From assembly GCA_964034945.1 (NCBI GenBank), contig OZ035962.1, positions 66,359,274 to 66,423,273 on the forward strand: DNA of 64,000 bases, given 5' to 3'. The position numbers and the translations under genes are program-made. How positions within the stretch are numbered: position 1 is the stretch's first letter; every line of letters begins with the position of its first letter. The notes beneath the pieces were generated by a model. That model had not been told where the DNA came from. It saw only the letters and a list, made by a program, of their open reading frames with translations, and made no database searches. The stretch comes from Chrysopilus asiliformis (lineage: Eukaryota; Arthropoda; Insecta; Diptera; Rhagionidae). Positions 34,401 through 43,922 of the stretch are shown in pieces.

Positions 34401-34663
34401 TAGTTTCATGCAATTTTATATCAGTGTTAAATGGTTGTAAGTACACTAATTTGTTGTACTCTTGCACCCATTATTTCATTCGTCGTTGATTATAATTGAT
34501 TATAATCGCATCTTTCTTTATTAGATATCACTTAGTTGAAAAGGAGCATGATTCGGGTGAGGGATCTCATCAAAGTGGATGCTCTGAGGATAGAACTCCG
34601 GGAGCCATGGCAAGGGCAATCACAGTGCACGCTGATACCAAAAAAGTCATGTACTTTGCTTAA
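16453..34663 (+). CDS. AGO1: Argonaute-1, microRNA-guided silencing protein (spliced, nine coding exons)
   Basis: Join 16453-16471, 23191-23265, 28029-28760, 28846-29068, 29154-29565, 29624-29963, 30034-30719, 34188-34357 and 34525-34663. All junctions are GT/AG with matching phases; the sum is 2796 bases, 931 residues plus stop. AGO1 binds microRNAs in the cytoplasm and represses target mRNAs. Domains in order: proline/serine-rich N-terminus (1-90), N domain with [17 protein letters not shown], linker, PAZ (about 275-400), MID (about 490-620) and PIWI (about 620-900). The slicer tetrad is intact: D668 (GADVTHP), E708 (QQHRQE), D741 ([10 protein letters not shown]) and H879 (PAYYAHL). The C-terminus ends KKVMYFA. 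Exon 1a at 10882 gives a 965-residue alternative. Start context AACAAAAATG is fly-like. Length agrees with fly AGO1. No frameshifts were seen. Confidence 0.97.
17314..17496 (+). pseudogene. Short unrecognised frame, possibly a WD-repeat-type fragment
   Basis: Sixty residues in AGO1 intron 1b, with [18 protein letters not shown] and YVVIQDTR, vaguely like the SPDG...LA...IRD pattern of beta-propeller blades. Coding-like sequence with a Trp continues after the stop (SAIYWP). No introns or neighbours support a live gene, so it is most likely a retropseudogene fragment. Weakly supported. Confidence 0.2.
18689..19072. mobile_element. Near-perfect foldback MITE, 384 bp
   Basis: Two arms of about 180 bp are reverse complements with very few mismatches, around a loop of about 20 bases at 18873-18893. 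The ends are TGCTACATTTACACGAATGA. TAA is duplicated at 18686-18688 and 19073-19075, suggesting a PIF/Harbinger-type insertion. It lies in AGO1 intron 1b and is transcribed with it. Confidence 0.75.
19254..20125 (+). repeat. Repeat family A, plus-orientation copy
   Basis: About 870 bp, bounded by short inverted ends (ACTTTCTTCTACA and TGTAGAAGAAAGT). It contains a (GTCT/GTCA)n tract, then CTAATAGAGCTAGCGCCATG, then several ATCTCGA/ATAACGGT motifs. It matches 33135-34035 in reverse complement over almost its full length. No coding sequence. It sits in AGO1 intron 1b. Confidence 0.75.
20400..20480 (-). repeat. Short repeat matching the 3' part of the Penelope-like remnant
   Basis: GATCGCGTTAATGTTATTTAG and the following ATGCTCATGGTCGCCTGCAG correspond to 38865-38950 (CCGCGTTAATGTTATTTAGG, CATGGTAGCTTGCAGAC). 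It is probably a severely truncated second copy. Confidence 0.4.
20980..21629. mobile_element. TIR element, about 650 bp
   Basis: The ends are CATATCAGAATGCAGCAGCG and, inverted, CATATCAGAATGAAGCAGCA, followed on both sides by GCAGCAAAA motifs. I could not define a target duplication. It is non-coding and lies in AGO1 intron 1b. Confidence 0.5.
22084..22442. mobile_element. PIF/Harbinger-type MITE, 359 bp
   Basis: The ends are GAGCCTGTTTACACTACC and, inverted, GAGCCTGTTTAGACGGAAC; TTA is duplicated at 22081-22083 and 22443-22445. CGTTCGTTT-type motifs occur near both ends. Non-coding. Confidence 0.65.
23191..23265 (+). CDS. AGO1: AGO1 coding exon 2
   Basis: It encodes the proline/serine/glutamine-rich stretch [20 protein letters not shown], preceded by a pyrimidine tract ending TTTTTAG and followed by GTAAAC. 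Phase 1 on both sides, so it could be skipped without a frameshift. Confidence 0.93.
23810..24180 (-). repeat. Partial inverted copy of the TA-flanked element at 5591
   Basis: In reverse complement it follows 5601-5975 closely (GGTATAGGCGGGTAAT, CGCAAGATCAAACAT, TGTCTCCACTT, GGATTGAGGCGAA). Neither end is intact. It lies in AGO1 intron 2. Confidence 0.6.
24395..24505 (+). repeat. Partial copy of repeat family A
   Basis: AAGAAATCTTGTACACAGAC with the GACAGACGAACAGG tract and TACTCAGGAGTG match the family A segment seen inverted at 33865-33950. Confidence 0.5.
24670..24735 (-). repeat. tRNA-like (SINE-type) head, minus strand
   Basis: On the minus strand a box-A-like GGCGGTCAGTAAAGA and a box-B-like ACCCGGATTCGATACGG are correctly spaced for a tRNA. 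I could not pair a full acceptor stem, so a SINE head is likelier than a tRNA gene. Confidence 0.35.
24952..25005 (-). repeat. tRNA-like 5' half, minus strand
   Basis: The minus strand reads CCCGTGGCTGAGTATTGGAC then CGCGCCGGTGTTGG, like a tRNA D-arm and anticodon region. The T-arm half is missing. It is probably another truncated SINE. Confidence 0.3.
25699..26262 (+). mobile_element. Internally deleted Tc1/mariner-family transposon
   Basis: Inverted ends of about 30 bp (GGTCTTTCAACAAGGACATA) are flanked by TA (25697-25698 and 26263-26264). The interior fuses the transposase N-terminus ([19 protein letters not shown], from 25811, stop after 27 codons) to its C-terminal end in another frame. 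That end runs from [17 protein letters not shown] to about 26158 and carries the motif that normally holds the last catalytic acid. The central catalytic region with the first two acids is deleted, so it could move only if served in trans. It lies in AGO1 intron 2. Confidence 0.85.
26373..26704. repeat. TIR-like element with an internal duplication
   Basis: The ends are GTTTTCCCACTAG and, inverted, GTTTTCCCACTAATATTT. Inside, a segment of about 70 bp (GTGTGCTGAATTCAAACCGC ... TATACAAATATATAAAATT) occurs twice in tandem. No convincing target duplication was found. Confidence 0.4.
26925..27060 (+). repeat. Short tandem repeats
   Basis: CGACAAAGTATAAGCTCAT is duplicated head to tail, followed by three degenerate units of AATGTACACTGAGC. 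Intronic; no other function apparent. Confidence 0.5.
28029..28760 (+). CDS. AGO1: AGO1 coding exon 3 (N-terminal domain)
   Basis: It runs from a threonine/valine/alanine-rich linker into [17 protein letters not shown], the start of the conserved fold, through [10 protein letters not shown] and [19 protein letters not shown]. It ends NID at phase 1 before GTAATT. Confidence 0.96.
28846..29068 (+). CDS. AGO1: AGO1 coding exon 4 (start of PAZ)
   Basis: It begins after AAAATCAG and encodes [20 protein letters not shown] through [19 protein letters not shown], ending in phase 2 before GTATGA. Confidence 0.96.
29154..29565 (+). CDS. AGO1: AGO1 coding exon 5 (PAZ to linker 2)
   Basis: It contains the PAZ pocket sequence [19 protein letters not shown] and [19 protein letters not shown], then [15 protein letters not shown]. 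It ends SGQ in phase 0 before GTAAGT. Confidence 0.96.
29624..29963 (+). CDS. AGO1: AGO1 coding exon 6 (MID)
   Basis: It starts with [13 protein letters not shown] at a CAGCAG tandem acceptor and covers the MID domain, ending LPGKTPVY in phase 1. The stretch [10 protein letters not shown] differs from the LKITFPGLQL I remember in D. melanogaster and is closer to other animal Argonautes. Confidence 0.95.
30034..30719 (+). CDS. AGO1: AGO1 coding exon 7 (PIWI, three catalytic residues)
   Basis: It opens with [19 protein letters not shown] and contains the three acidic residues of the slicer site ([23 protein letters not shown]) and KRHHTRLFC. It ends SHQGIQ in phase 0. The catalytic histidine follows only after a 3.5-kb intron. 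Confidence 0.97.
30845..31115. repeat. Foldback of about 270 bp in AGO1 intron 7
   Basis: Arms of about 125 bp are reverse complements (for example ATTTTCTGGACGCTGTGTAT against ATACACAGCGTCCAGAAAAT) around a centre near 30980. The RNA would form an almost uninterrupted hairpin 125 bases after the exon-7 donor. Confidence 0.75.
31140..31475 (+). repeat. Degenerate interspersed repeat with an (AAAC)n tract
   Basis: ATTCAGCGACCCCAAAAAC, ACCTTCTCTTATCCTTACAA and ACAAAATTTCAAGTGAATCG precede a run of ACAAACAAACAAACAGAC. Related pieces with GATTCGGAATCAGCGACGT occur at 44064-44235 and 14650-14880. A RTE-like 3' end is possible but unproven. Confidence 0.4.
31855..32370. mobile_element. Pogo-like MITE
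   Basis: Both ends carry TTTTCACTATAACGGAAT-type sequence (two direct copies at the left, one inverted at 32352-32369). CACTATAACGG is typical of pogo/Tigger termini. Exact borders and target site are unclear. Confidence 0.4.
33135..34035 (-). repeat. Repeat family A, inverted copy in AGO1 intron 7
   Basis: It matches 19254-20140 in reverse complement over about 880 bp with high identity, including the GACAGACAGACTGACAGACAG tract and the terminal CTTTCTTCTACAAAATCTA. It ends about 150 bases before the exon-8 acceptor. Confidence 0.75.
34188..34357 (+). CDS. AGO1: AGO1 coding exon 8 (PIWI, catalytic histidine)
   Basis: It starts [20 protein letters not shown] after TCTATAG and contains the catalytic histidine in PAYYAHL (residue 879 of the 931-residue form), ending in phase 2 before GTAATT. 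Confidence 0.96.
34525..34663 (+). CDS. AGO1: AGO1 coding exon 9 (C-terminus)
   Basis: It encodes [19 protein letters not shown] to [11 protein letters not shown] and a TAA stop, preceded by TTCTTTATTAG. Confidence 0.96.
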
Positions 34664-36655
34664 GAAAATCAACTACACAGAATTGTTTTTCTTAAATCAT
34701 TGGAATATTTAATTAGTAAGGAAACATTAGACAAGGAACCAATAAACAAAATGCAAACAAATTAATATCTAGGATGGAAGAGAAGAGTATCAATAAACAA
34801 TAATTACAATTAAATGAAACGGAGTAAAAAGCAAAAAAAAAAAAAAACTTGTGGATGTGATCTCATTATGCATCCGAATGTTGATTTTTTTAAAATTTTT
34901 ATTTAGTTTATAAGTAAAATTCAAGCACTTACATTTTTTCGTTCAATTCCTCAATATGCATATAAGATATGTGATTGAGGTTTCTTTTTATCTTACCTCA
35001 CATTTTTTTTTTATAATCATTTTAATTTCGAGATAACAAAACTGTCAAAAACGACTATAAAAAAAAATTTGTAGATTAAGTAAAAATTTTTTGAAATGTT
35101 TTTCATACTTCTAAACACCAATATTTATTGCGATTTTTTTTGAAATTTTCTTTAAAATTCAAAAAAATTTTTTTTTTGAAATTTTCTTTAAAATTTTCTT
35201 TTTTATCTTCAAAAAAAATTTTTTTTTTTTTAAAAGGCATAGATGATTGATTTTATTGACACATCATTAAACAGCTTTAATTGTTTTTCACAACCAACAT
35301 GATACAAGCTTTCTTTAAATTAAAACTGTCGGTGCAATTAAATAAGACAATTTATTTAGGCATAAGTAAGACAATTTCTAGAATTATATTTAATATCGGA
35401 CCACGAACGGCGTAACGAGGAGACTGTCAGGAAAGATATTCTATTAACGCATAACGAGTTGTCGTCACAAATTAAAGTGAAAATCAATTACTATCGAAAT
35501 TCAATTTGAATAATATGCAACGTTAACGCTGGCTATACTTTTGGCGAATGCAGGGGAGTCACTGTGAACGTAAGCGTATAGACGATGCATAACTATTCGA
35601 ATTTTTGGAATTTTTCGGTTGTGGAGTATTTTTTTGACGTTGAGGAAGAAAACAACTAAAGTAGCAGCAACCAGTTAATAAGTTCTGCTAGATCGCTGGA
35701 CAAACATTGATTCGCCAGCATTCGTCAAGAGTGTGAACCAGCAGAATTATAGAACGGCATACTATTTGTTATGAAAACTGATAACTCAAATTGCCGCTAC
35801 ATAAACATGAAGTTGATATTAAAAAACATTTTCTCTCCTGAAGTAGGTAAGGGCGCAGGGTTTTCATTCAAAAATCTGAAGTTACGATCACAGAGGGGGT
35901 GATAAAAATAATCATTTTTATTATCGCTAGAATCACAAGATTTGAAAGGTTCTCAATGAGTGATCATATCCAAACTATATTTATGTAAATCGGGGCGTTA
36001 GCGGTTAACATTTATTTTTACGATATATGTCAACAGTTAATATCTTGGTTGACAAATACTATTTGGGAAGTGTAAGTGGCCTTTTAAAATTTAGACAATT
36101 CACCAATTTTATAGTTCAAATAATTACGAAAAATATTTTTAACTAAAATACTTTCTAGTAATTATATTTATTTTCCATTCTATTTTATTCAATAAATATC
36201 TCATGCGAGAAATCTTATTTCAGGCTGAATTATCACCCGCCTTTATTCCAGTTGATATATTGATATTTTTCTTTTGAAGATTCCTGCAAAATAAATTTAG
36301 CAATTCCAAATTGTTTGATTGGTATACGAAGTGGCAACTTGATCATTTTTTGTTAATTAGAAACAAGGGAAAATCACAATTATTAATTCGTTCGAGACAA
36401 CTAGGTCCTTTATGCGCAAAAATCCTTCCAAAACGCTTGTTATAGAAATTAAGTTTTTTTTTGATCCCACAATTTAAGTGTTCTTCCATTCTATTTATAA
36501 TTAAAACACCAACGTGTTTAAGTGTGCCCTAAACTAACATAAAATCAATTATCTATTTGTCTTTTGTTGAGAAAAGAAAAAAAAATAGAGTTATATAGTG
36601 AATAAGATAAAGAAAATTTTCCATTAAGCAGAACAGAATAGTAAATTAACGGTGA
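34664..36655 (+). promoter_or_regulatory. AGO1: AGO1 3' UTR and poly(A) signals
   Basis: AATAAA occurs at 34741-34746 and 34792-34797; the second is followed about 55 bases later by a GT-rich stretch (TTGTGGATGTGATC), a plausible proximal cleavage region. The following 2 kb is AT-rich, with long T runs and AU-rich motifs but no recognisable repeat, so a longer distal 3' UTR is possible. The end is not determinable by eye. Confidence 0.45.
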
Positions 36656-36662
36656 CAATTTT

Positions 36663-36901
36663 GGGCCTTACCAATGAGCATTTATGAAGCCGAGTCTATG
36701 TAGTCTTAGTAGTCTTAAAACTTTACCAATGAGCAGTCACTAACTCCATAGTAACAACTTAATCATAGACTAAACTAATTTATGGTTTGTTGGAGTCGAA
36801 ACAAAATATGTCATTGGTAGCAGTATTAAAGTATATTACTAAAATTCACTAGTTTTAATACTACGTAAACTTGACTTTATAAATGTTCAGTGGCAAGACC
36901 C
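36663..36901. mobile_element. Small MITE, 239 bp
   Basis: The ends are GGGCCTTACCAATGAGCA and, inverted, GGGTCTTGCCACTGAACA, with similarity continuing about 40 bp inward. They are flanked by TTT on both sides (36660-36662 and 36902-36904). Confidence 0.5.
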
Positions 36902-36904
36902 TTT

Positions 36905-38860
36905 ATATTTAACACATACCGAGGAAAGGTTTTACGAAACAAATATTTTTACGCTTTAAATAACATAAAAGTTTTTAAAAATATTAATTATAAAAGAATT
37001 CCATTTTAAGACCGGGATTTTTAGACACAATTATTGTGTTTCTTCTACACGTATAAGGTAAAAAAAATATACTACTTGTATTGAGGAATTTTTGATTCTA
37101 AAATTTTGTTTTTTTTTTATTCGAAATTGACAAATATGTAGGTTTTCTCTACTGATTGTTTTTTAGTAAAATTAAAAATTGTAAAAACAAACCAAATAAT
37201 ATAAAAAAAATATTGAAGTGATCTGCTTGATCTCTTAAGAAATTTACAAATAACAATGAAATGAATATGATGGAATTAATAAAACAAACTCTCAAATATA
37301 AAAAAAACTTAACTTTAAACTCGAATCAAATAACAATGATTGAATCTGATCACTTCAAATGAAAGCATTCAAACTGATTATTAACACAAATCATTCAAAT
37401 CAACATCTGTTTCAATAATGTTTTTATGCAAGGGATACATTTATGATCGAAAAAAATGAATAAATTATATGATAAACACACGGTACATTAGTTTTTAAGT
37501 AGTAGACTTTAATCTTAAATTTTAAGAAAATAATTATTGAGTGATTTAAAGAGAACATAATATGAATAAAGAAATAGTGATATTTAACGTCGAATAGGTG
37601 TAAAATAATTGCAAAATTGATACATTATAAATAATATCACACAAATATAACATTTTTTTCAAATATTCTTTTTTGACGGAGTGCACTTGAAATATTTGGA
37701 TTGAGGCAGAGATATGTTGTTTTAGATATTAGGGGGATTCATATAACCGCAGAAATGTCTCGTAAACCGCGTAAATTCATCATGTTATAATTTTATTCAC
37801 TGTATTCACATTTGGTGAGTTCACTGTAAGATTTTTCCATTCCGAGAATCAACTTCGCCGTAAATTAGTTGAATATCCAAATTCTCCCTTGAGACAACTT
37901 CACTTATAGCACTGATGAAAAGAATCCTTCGGTTTGCAACTTGTAACAAAGAAAACTAATGATTTGAATTGGAACAATATATATATCTATTTTAAATCAT
38001 GTCACAACTTGATTCTAAATTGCATACAAATACTTTTTATTCACTTTTATCTCATAAGTCATACTTCGTTTAATAAATTGCCATACAAATGGATCTGTTA
38101 CCGTTTTGTTCACCGTTTTTCCTTGACTCTGATTTTTTTGAGCTTTTAGTTTCACCGTTTTTCATCGACTGACTGCTACCGACGCCACGCATGCTTCGGT
38201 CACTTGCTCTTCTTGGATCACCCACGCGAGTTATATTTATTTTTCCACTTAGGTAGAAAAAAAAAATAATAATTTTGATCAACTAAATAAAACTCTGATT
38301 TTAATTCAAAAGATTTTATTGTTTACCGGTCGAATCTTCGGATGCAACTGACTACTGCCATACAATTTCTACAATTCAATTCTTACAAGCTAGCTTATGC
38401 ATCTATGTTCCCGTGGGAACCATCAAATCATTACATGAATTTCCGCGAAATCTAAGTGATCGAGTTAATGATTTTGTTGATACTTTTGAATTATGTCTTC
38501 TAGCGACAATCAAATTTCGTTCTCAGAATTTCGATCGCTGGGAAGTTTATAATTCTCATGATCTTGATTGTTTTCGAGTGAAGGGTTAGATTTTGATGTA
38601 ACTCGCGCTGATCGATATTTTCTTATCAATCATTCGCGGTGGTCTTGGATTGCCGAATTGGCGAAATCGATTAAAGAGCTTTCTGTGATTCCGCGTGTCA
38701 TTTGATACCGTGAACACTTGCGCGGAAATCATTGTTGATTTCATTTAAACTGTGGAATTTTTATTCCACAACAACCACCTCATACATGAACTGAAGAAAC
38801 TTGTACGGAAAGTCTTTTAAGCTGATCGATTTACACAAATATAAATATGATTTGAGGTTT
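36905..38860. other. AT-rich sequence, no gene recognised
   Basis: Long A/T runs up to about 38.1 kb. A moderately GC-richer segment at 38240-38790 on the minus strand has LTR-like traits (TGTTGTGGAATAAAAATTCC start, internal AATAAAATC), but I found no second copy or primer-binding site. Confidence 0.3.
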
Positions 38861-38872
38861 ACCGCGTTAATG

Positions 38873-39520
38873 TTATTTAGGTAAATATTTTACCTGAAAA
38901 TAGAAAACATTTCGGATATTCCTTTGATGTCCATGGTAGCTTGCAGACTGCAGTGGATTCGCCCATAAATTGCAACGGTGACGGGTTTTCATTACTACGG
39001 AACTCCATTGGCTGCAGATAACACTTATATTATCGACCGTTGCATTGATCCTCTTAGGTGGAGGTTCCAACAGGTTTAGGACTGGAATCCACATCGATGA
39101 CAGTCTTAATCACAATTTCAATTTTGAACGTTTAATTTCGATAGTTTCTTGTACGAGAATAATGACGGTTGTCAGTGGTAAAAATACTTGCTTTGTCGAA
39201 ATATATCTGGGGGTCATCATTATCTGTGACATGCTCAGACATGTGACATGTAATAGCTGAATGTTCTATATTTTTGTATTTAACAACCGAAAAATGTTTG
39301 AGTCTTACTGCCAAACTTCGCCTTGTTTCACCCACATACGATTTACAAGGAACTTCCTAAATACCACGATTTTCAAATGCTATACGATCTTTAGGCGATC
39401 GGAGATACCCTTAAATTATGGTTAGTTGCTGAAAAATTACTTTACCATGTTCATGAAGAACTTTTCCTATTTCGTTCGAAAATGTAGAGAAGAACCGTCA
39501 ATTTTTATTTGAAGGGTGCG
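38873..39520 (-). pseudogene. Penelope-like element remnant with GIY-YIG endonuclease fragment
   Basis: On the minus strand, reading from about 39500, the pieces are LRSPKDRIAFENRGI, a stop where the Y of GIY is expected, EVPCKSYVGETRRSLAVRLK, HSAITCHMSEHV, ETIEIKRSKLKL, and LRLSSMWIPVLN in shifted frames. Their order matches the GIY-YIG C-terminus of Penelope-like retroelements. At least one nonsense change and two frame changes make it inactive. The reverse transcriptase is not recognisable upstream. Confidence 0.6.
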
Positions 39521-41590
39521 TTAATGAAACACTGCGCTCAAATACGCAAATACGCAATGGATAATTTTATCTGGTTATATGAATACTCTAATTATGAATT
39601 ATACTTGCAAAGGAAGTTTTTCATCAGAACGCTCTCAAATATGTATAAACACTAAAAAAGCTTCGAAGTGTTGAACAAAAAATGATCAAAATCATTAACG
39701 GCGCAACAACCGGTGGTCTGATCCTGGCATGTCTAATAAGCATTTCTGGGCGACCCAGTCTTATGGCGTGGTTATTCAGTATTATATTCGTAGCAAATCT
39801 CTTTCACCCTGGCTTATTTCGTTGGTCCATCTGAGGCATGACCTGCTAAGGCGTCTGGATTCCAATGTGCAAAGATTGATCTTATTAAAAGGAGTTTAAA
39901 TTTCCTGTCGAAAAAAGATTTAACAAAGGTTTTAACATTTCGGAGGCACATGAAGATATTTACGAAACAGTAAATTAGTTTGGTGCAGTGAGAGAATAAT
40001 TAAAACGTGTTAAATCTTTTTTTTTCGAAAAACTACTTTTCTTCTCCATGGCTTTACGTTATATCAAAACAATTTGCCCGAAAAGTCCTTCGTTTGATAG
40101 TTCCGCTTCTACTACGAGGTTTTTATAACGCTTAATTTAACTAGAAAGGAATTTACTTTTAATCACTCTTATAATAGGATATCTCAAAGATTACAAATTG
40201 TAGCGTGAAGGGTGTCTCGGCTCAATCCATGTTTGCGTTAGCGATGAGGGGCGTAGGCATGCTAGATATGCGGGAGGGGTTCTTTCCTACCTACCAGGGC
40301 ATACCCGCACTACAGAAATTCATGCTTACTTACAGGGAAAATTACTTGGAAGGGATGGGGAATATGGAGAGGTACATTTTTTGGGGTTTCAAGTGTCTTC
40401 CATCTGCAATTCAAACTAATCAGTCAACTTCACAACCCCTTTATTCTGAATATCTAGCAAGAAAACATCTTTAAGCTTACTAATTCGAATTATATGATGA
40501 TTTACTTGAAATAAAACCATAAATTATAAATCAAGAAACATACTTATGCTATAAATATTCTTACAAGAACTTATAAATATCATAAAAAAATGAAAAAGAA
40601 CTGAGAGGAGAAATCTAAATATTTAGGAAAATATACATTCAATAAAAAAAAAATTTGCACCACCACAAAAAAAAAATACTACGAATTATTATGGCAATTT
40701 GCTACTTCCGCTAACCTAAAAATGGGCCTACCTTTTAGTTCTAGTATTCGAATGATATTTTTCAGGAAAACTGGATATTGTAGTGAAAATTGTATACTTA
40801 TAATTACTAAGCATTATCGAAAAACCTATCAACCTGATATGGACTAACGTACAAATCTAACAAAATAAACTATCACTCGACGAACTAAAGTTGAGCTTCG
40901 ATCAGGGTACCGTTAACGTTTTTTTCTGCACAAAAACAAGGAACGAAAGCCGGGATATACTGAGCCGCCGAATCCGGCAAATCCAATCTTCTCGGATTGC
41001 CATCATACAGACTGACAGCAACACGGACGCATGTTATAGAGGGACGCGAAGAAATTCGAATGGATTTTGCTCGTAGAAATTTTTAATGAATTTTCTTTCT
41101 TTTCAGGCAGTGGCAACAAACTAAAAATATAATTCATATCTTTACAACAATTCATGATTAGCTGCATTTACTGATAGTGCTGCTTCTGTTGTCACTGCGG
41201 CTGTTGCAACTGTTGTCCCTGCTGCTACTAATGTCGAATTTCGCGTTTGTCTGCTTATCGAACACATTAACTGGTTGCGCCAAAATGTGGGGGTTATTCT
41301 TTAAACGAGTTTTTAATGAGGTGCACAGATAGAAAAACAACCGAATATTTATTCCGTTTATTCTTCAATATTAGCATCTTTAATCCCAAAAAAAACCTGA
41401 GCTTATTTTACTCTTTCAAAGGGGACACTAAAAATCGGCTAACTGGTACCGAAATCGACTAGAGAAGAGAAAATGATTTGAGTCTCCGTCAGATTCTTAC
41501 TAAAAAACTTTTGATCTTCACTTACTGGCTGTGACTTGTGCCGATCTTTACTTACTTACTTTTATATGTAGATGAATTCTTCCGCTTAGT
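39521..41590. other. Intergenic stretch without supported gene
   Basis: The longest plus frame (40205-40474, 89 codons) has no recognised domain and no supported splice partners. The rest is AT-rich. Confidence 0.35.
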
Positions 41591-41591
41591 T

Positions 41592-42398
41592 CCGTGGTTC
41601 CCAAACTTTTTCAGTTGACGCCCCCCTTGAACACTTATCAAACAGCTGACGCCCCCCCCCTTTTTTTTGAAAATCTGTTAAACCTCCGTGGTTCTATTCT
41701 AATATTTTGAGTTAAAAATCCACACACACTTTCACTGTCCATTTCAATTATTTATTTCCCTAGTTTCTACAAAAAAAAACTGAAAAAATAGAAAATTAAT
41801 GGGATGGGTGACACTGTTTTTCTTTCACTAAAATCTAAATATTAGATCTGATGTTTGACAGAGATCGCTTTCCAGATTAAGTCTGCAACGCTGTTTGTTT
41901 TTATTAGTGTTAGAGTTGAAAATCCAGATTCGCAGATATATGTTGAACAAAACGGCACAATAATTTGTATAGTGCTTGCAGGCTAACTCTTGGGTAAATG
42001 TTAAGATAAATTAACCAAAATTCATCGAGATCCATGGTTGAAAATTTGTCCCTTGCTTCTGTGTCGTACTATTCTTACGACACAGAAGCTATTCTTCCTG
42101 CAAACATTCTCTCAATGAATCAATGGAACTATTAAATGGGTTTTGGGTAAATTTCCAACATAAATTATTCACGAAAATATCAGGAAAATAACGCTTGAAC
42201 TCTTCCTCAAGCGAGACCAAATGAAAAGTGATTTGGTTCTTTAACTCATGCTGGTTGGGTTCCTTTTCGTCAAGTAATTCATTAAGTCGAGTAAAAGATG
42301 GTCGACAAGACGAGAACAATATCTTGAAATGTTAATTTCAAATTTCTTCAGGGGGCGCGGCTGAAATTGCTTCACATCCCCCAATTTGGGAACCACGG
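41592..42398 (-). mobile_element. hAT element (ZBED5/buster-like), internally decayed
   Basis: The ends are CCGTGGTTCCCAAACTTTTT and, inverted, CCGTGGTTCCCAAATTGGGG. Imperfect 8-bp duplications GCTTAGTT (41584-41591) and GCTTATAT (42399-42406) flank it. On the minus strand 42319-42089 encodes LNELLDEKE, HLVSLEEEFKRYFPDI and QNPF...LQEE, then a stop. The frame resumes after a 33-base perfect hairpin with DKFSTMDLDEFWLIYLNIYP and LQALYKLLCRF, the hAT C-terminal dimerisation region. Only the C-terminal part of the transposase is left. Confidence 0.75.
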
Positions 42399-42760
42399 GC
42401 TTATATAGATATTAAATTTTTTCCTAAAACATTGCATTCTTCCCTGAAACAATATCTTAAGGTCTTTCCGAGTTCAATTGTTTATTCCCGGTCAGCATTG
42501 CTGTATTTCATTGTGGTGGTGAATACTTTCATTGAATCCGACCTTATGCTGTGTCAACAAAAACCTTGGTGCATTGGATTTCCTAATGTGGTTACATGAG
42601 GTGCTTAATTGTCAATTGTTTGAATATTTGGCAATTGTTTATGTTTGCATATTTAAACATCTGTCGTTTAATGTTTGGAAATTTGGTCGTTTTTTTAATC
42701 GCTCATAACAAACGTAAGCAACCCAATTCCTTATGTTTACAAACAGTTGACCGAGTTATT

Positions 42761-43411
42761 CACCCCGATTCTGAGATACGAAGTTAGGTTGCGTTGCGTT
42801 AGTTTACTCGATTTTCATTCGATATTCTAGTATCTCTATTCTTGCATACGCGAGTATTCGATTTGAGCAATTTACTTGTCAAGTAACGCAGAGCAACGCA
42901 TTTGATGTTGTTCTATAATTGGCATTCTCGGATACTTAGTAGGCGTTTTTTGTAGGTTCAACTGCCCGCAGCAATTTTCTCGCGTTTCGTGTTGGCCGTG
43001 ATTGACAAAAGGCAAATTTGATAAATGTGTTTTAATATTTATGATGGATAAAGGGTTTTATTTCAAATAGGAGTGCAAAAAAGTCTTATACGAAGGATGA
43101 ATCGTTCGAATTGATGAAAATTCCAAGCATCGCGAAAGGTCATACGTAATCAATTTTTTTTGAGGCAACATAAAATTGGGATTAAAACGCTTAGGCCCGC
43201 CCATAAGAGACACTACTACATAGGAAAATGTGTTGAGTCCATTTTCAGTTCAAAATTCACGAAACAACTAGCAAATATCTCACATCAGCTGGTTTCGGAC
43301 AATCCGTTTGCATGCGATGCATCCGAAGTTTTTAAGAATATCATTTGCGTTGCGAATCGAATAGACCGCGTTACGTTCTGGCTTCTAACTTCGTATCTCA
43401 GAATCGGGGTG
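42761..43411. mobile_element. MITE, 651 bp, 3-bp duplication
   Basis: The ends are CACCCCGATTCTGAGATACG and its exact complement, extending through AAGTTAG. ATT is duplicated at 42758-42760 and 43412-43414. A 3-bp duplication suggests PIF/Harbinger. The frame inside (43160-43429) reads through the right terminus and is not a gene. Confidence 0.65.
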
Positions 43412-43617
43412 ATTATATTTCTTAATTAGTTCGATGTTTCATGTTTCAATGAAGGATCATTATGTTTAAATGAATGATCATTAATGCCACTAGGATTCCT
43501 AACATCAGTTACTGATAACGATATGATTCCGATATCGCTGCTGTGAATAAATTTATGGGAGATGACTAATTGAAGCTGACGCGATACTGTTACGATACAT
43601 AAGTGATAATGTACAAC

Positions 43618-43677
43618 TGATAAAGTTGGCCTGACAGATTGATTCGAACGCGTCTGTCAGGCAAACTTTATCAGCTG
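43618..43677. repeat. Short imperfect hairpin, 22-bp stem
   Basis: CTGATAAAGTTGGCCTGACA pairs with TGTCAGGCAAACTTTATCAG around a loop of about 16 bases. Its size is compatible with a small-RNA hairpin, but nothing else supports that. Confidence 0.5.
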
Positions 43678-43922
43678 ATAGTATTACAAACATAATGTGG
43701 TTAAATATGATATTCTCATTTTTTATTGAAGCTATACTTGTGTGAGAAATGAAAATGTGCGCATAACCTGGTTTTGTGCAGTCCTTTTTTGCGGTATTTT
43801 TATGCGATGTTTTTTGGTGTCCGATTTCACAGCACAACAGCAATTTTGCTGCCAAAGATTTTACAATTTTTTTAGGATAATTTGACGTTACTAATTCCGA
43901 AATTGCAAGTGAAAGAAATTAA

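Noticed and set aside
38240..38790. Possible solo LTR on the minus strand
   Set aside because: TG start and AATAAA are present, but no second copy, target duplication or primer-binding site was found.
40205..40474. Plus-strand frame of 89 codons starting MKGVSAQSM
   Set aside because: No recognisable domain, poor start context and no neighbouring exon; kept only as unassigned sequence.
43160..43429. Plus-strand frame of 89 codons
   Set aside because: It runs through the terminal repeat of the MITE at 42761-43411, so it is not a gene.
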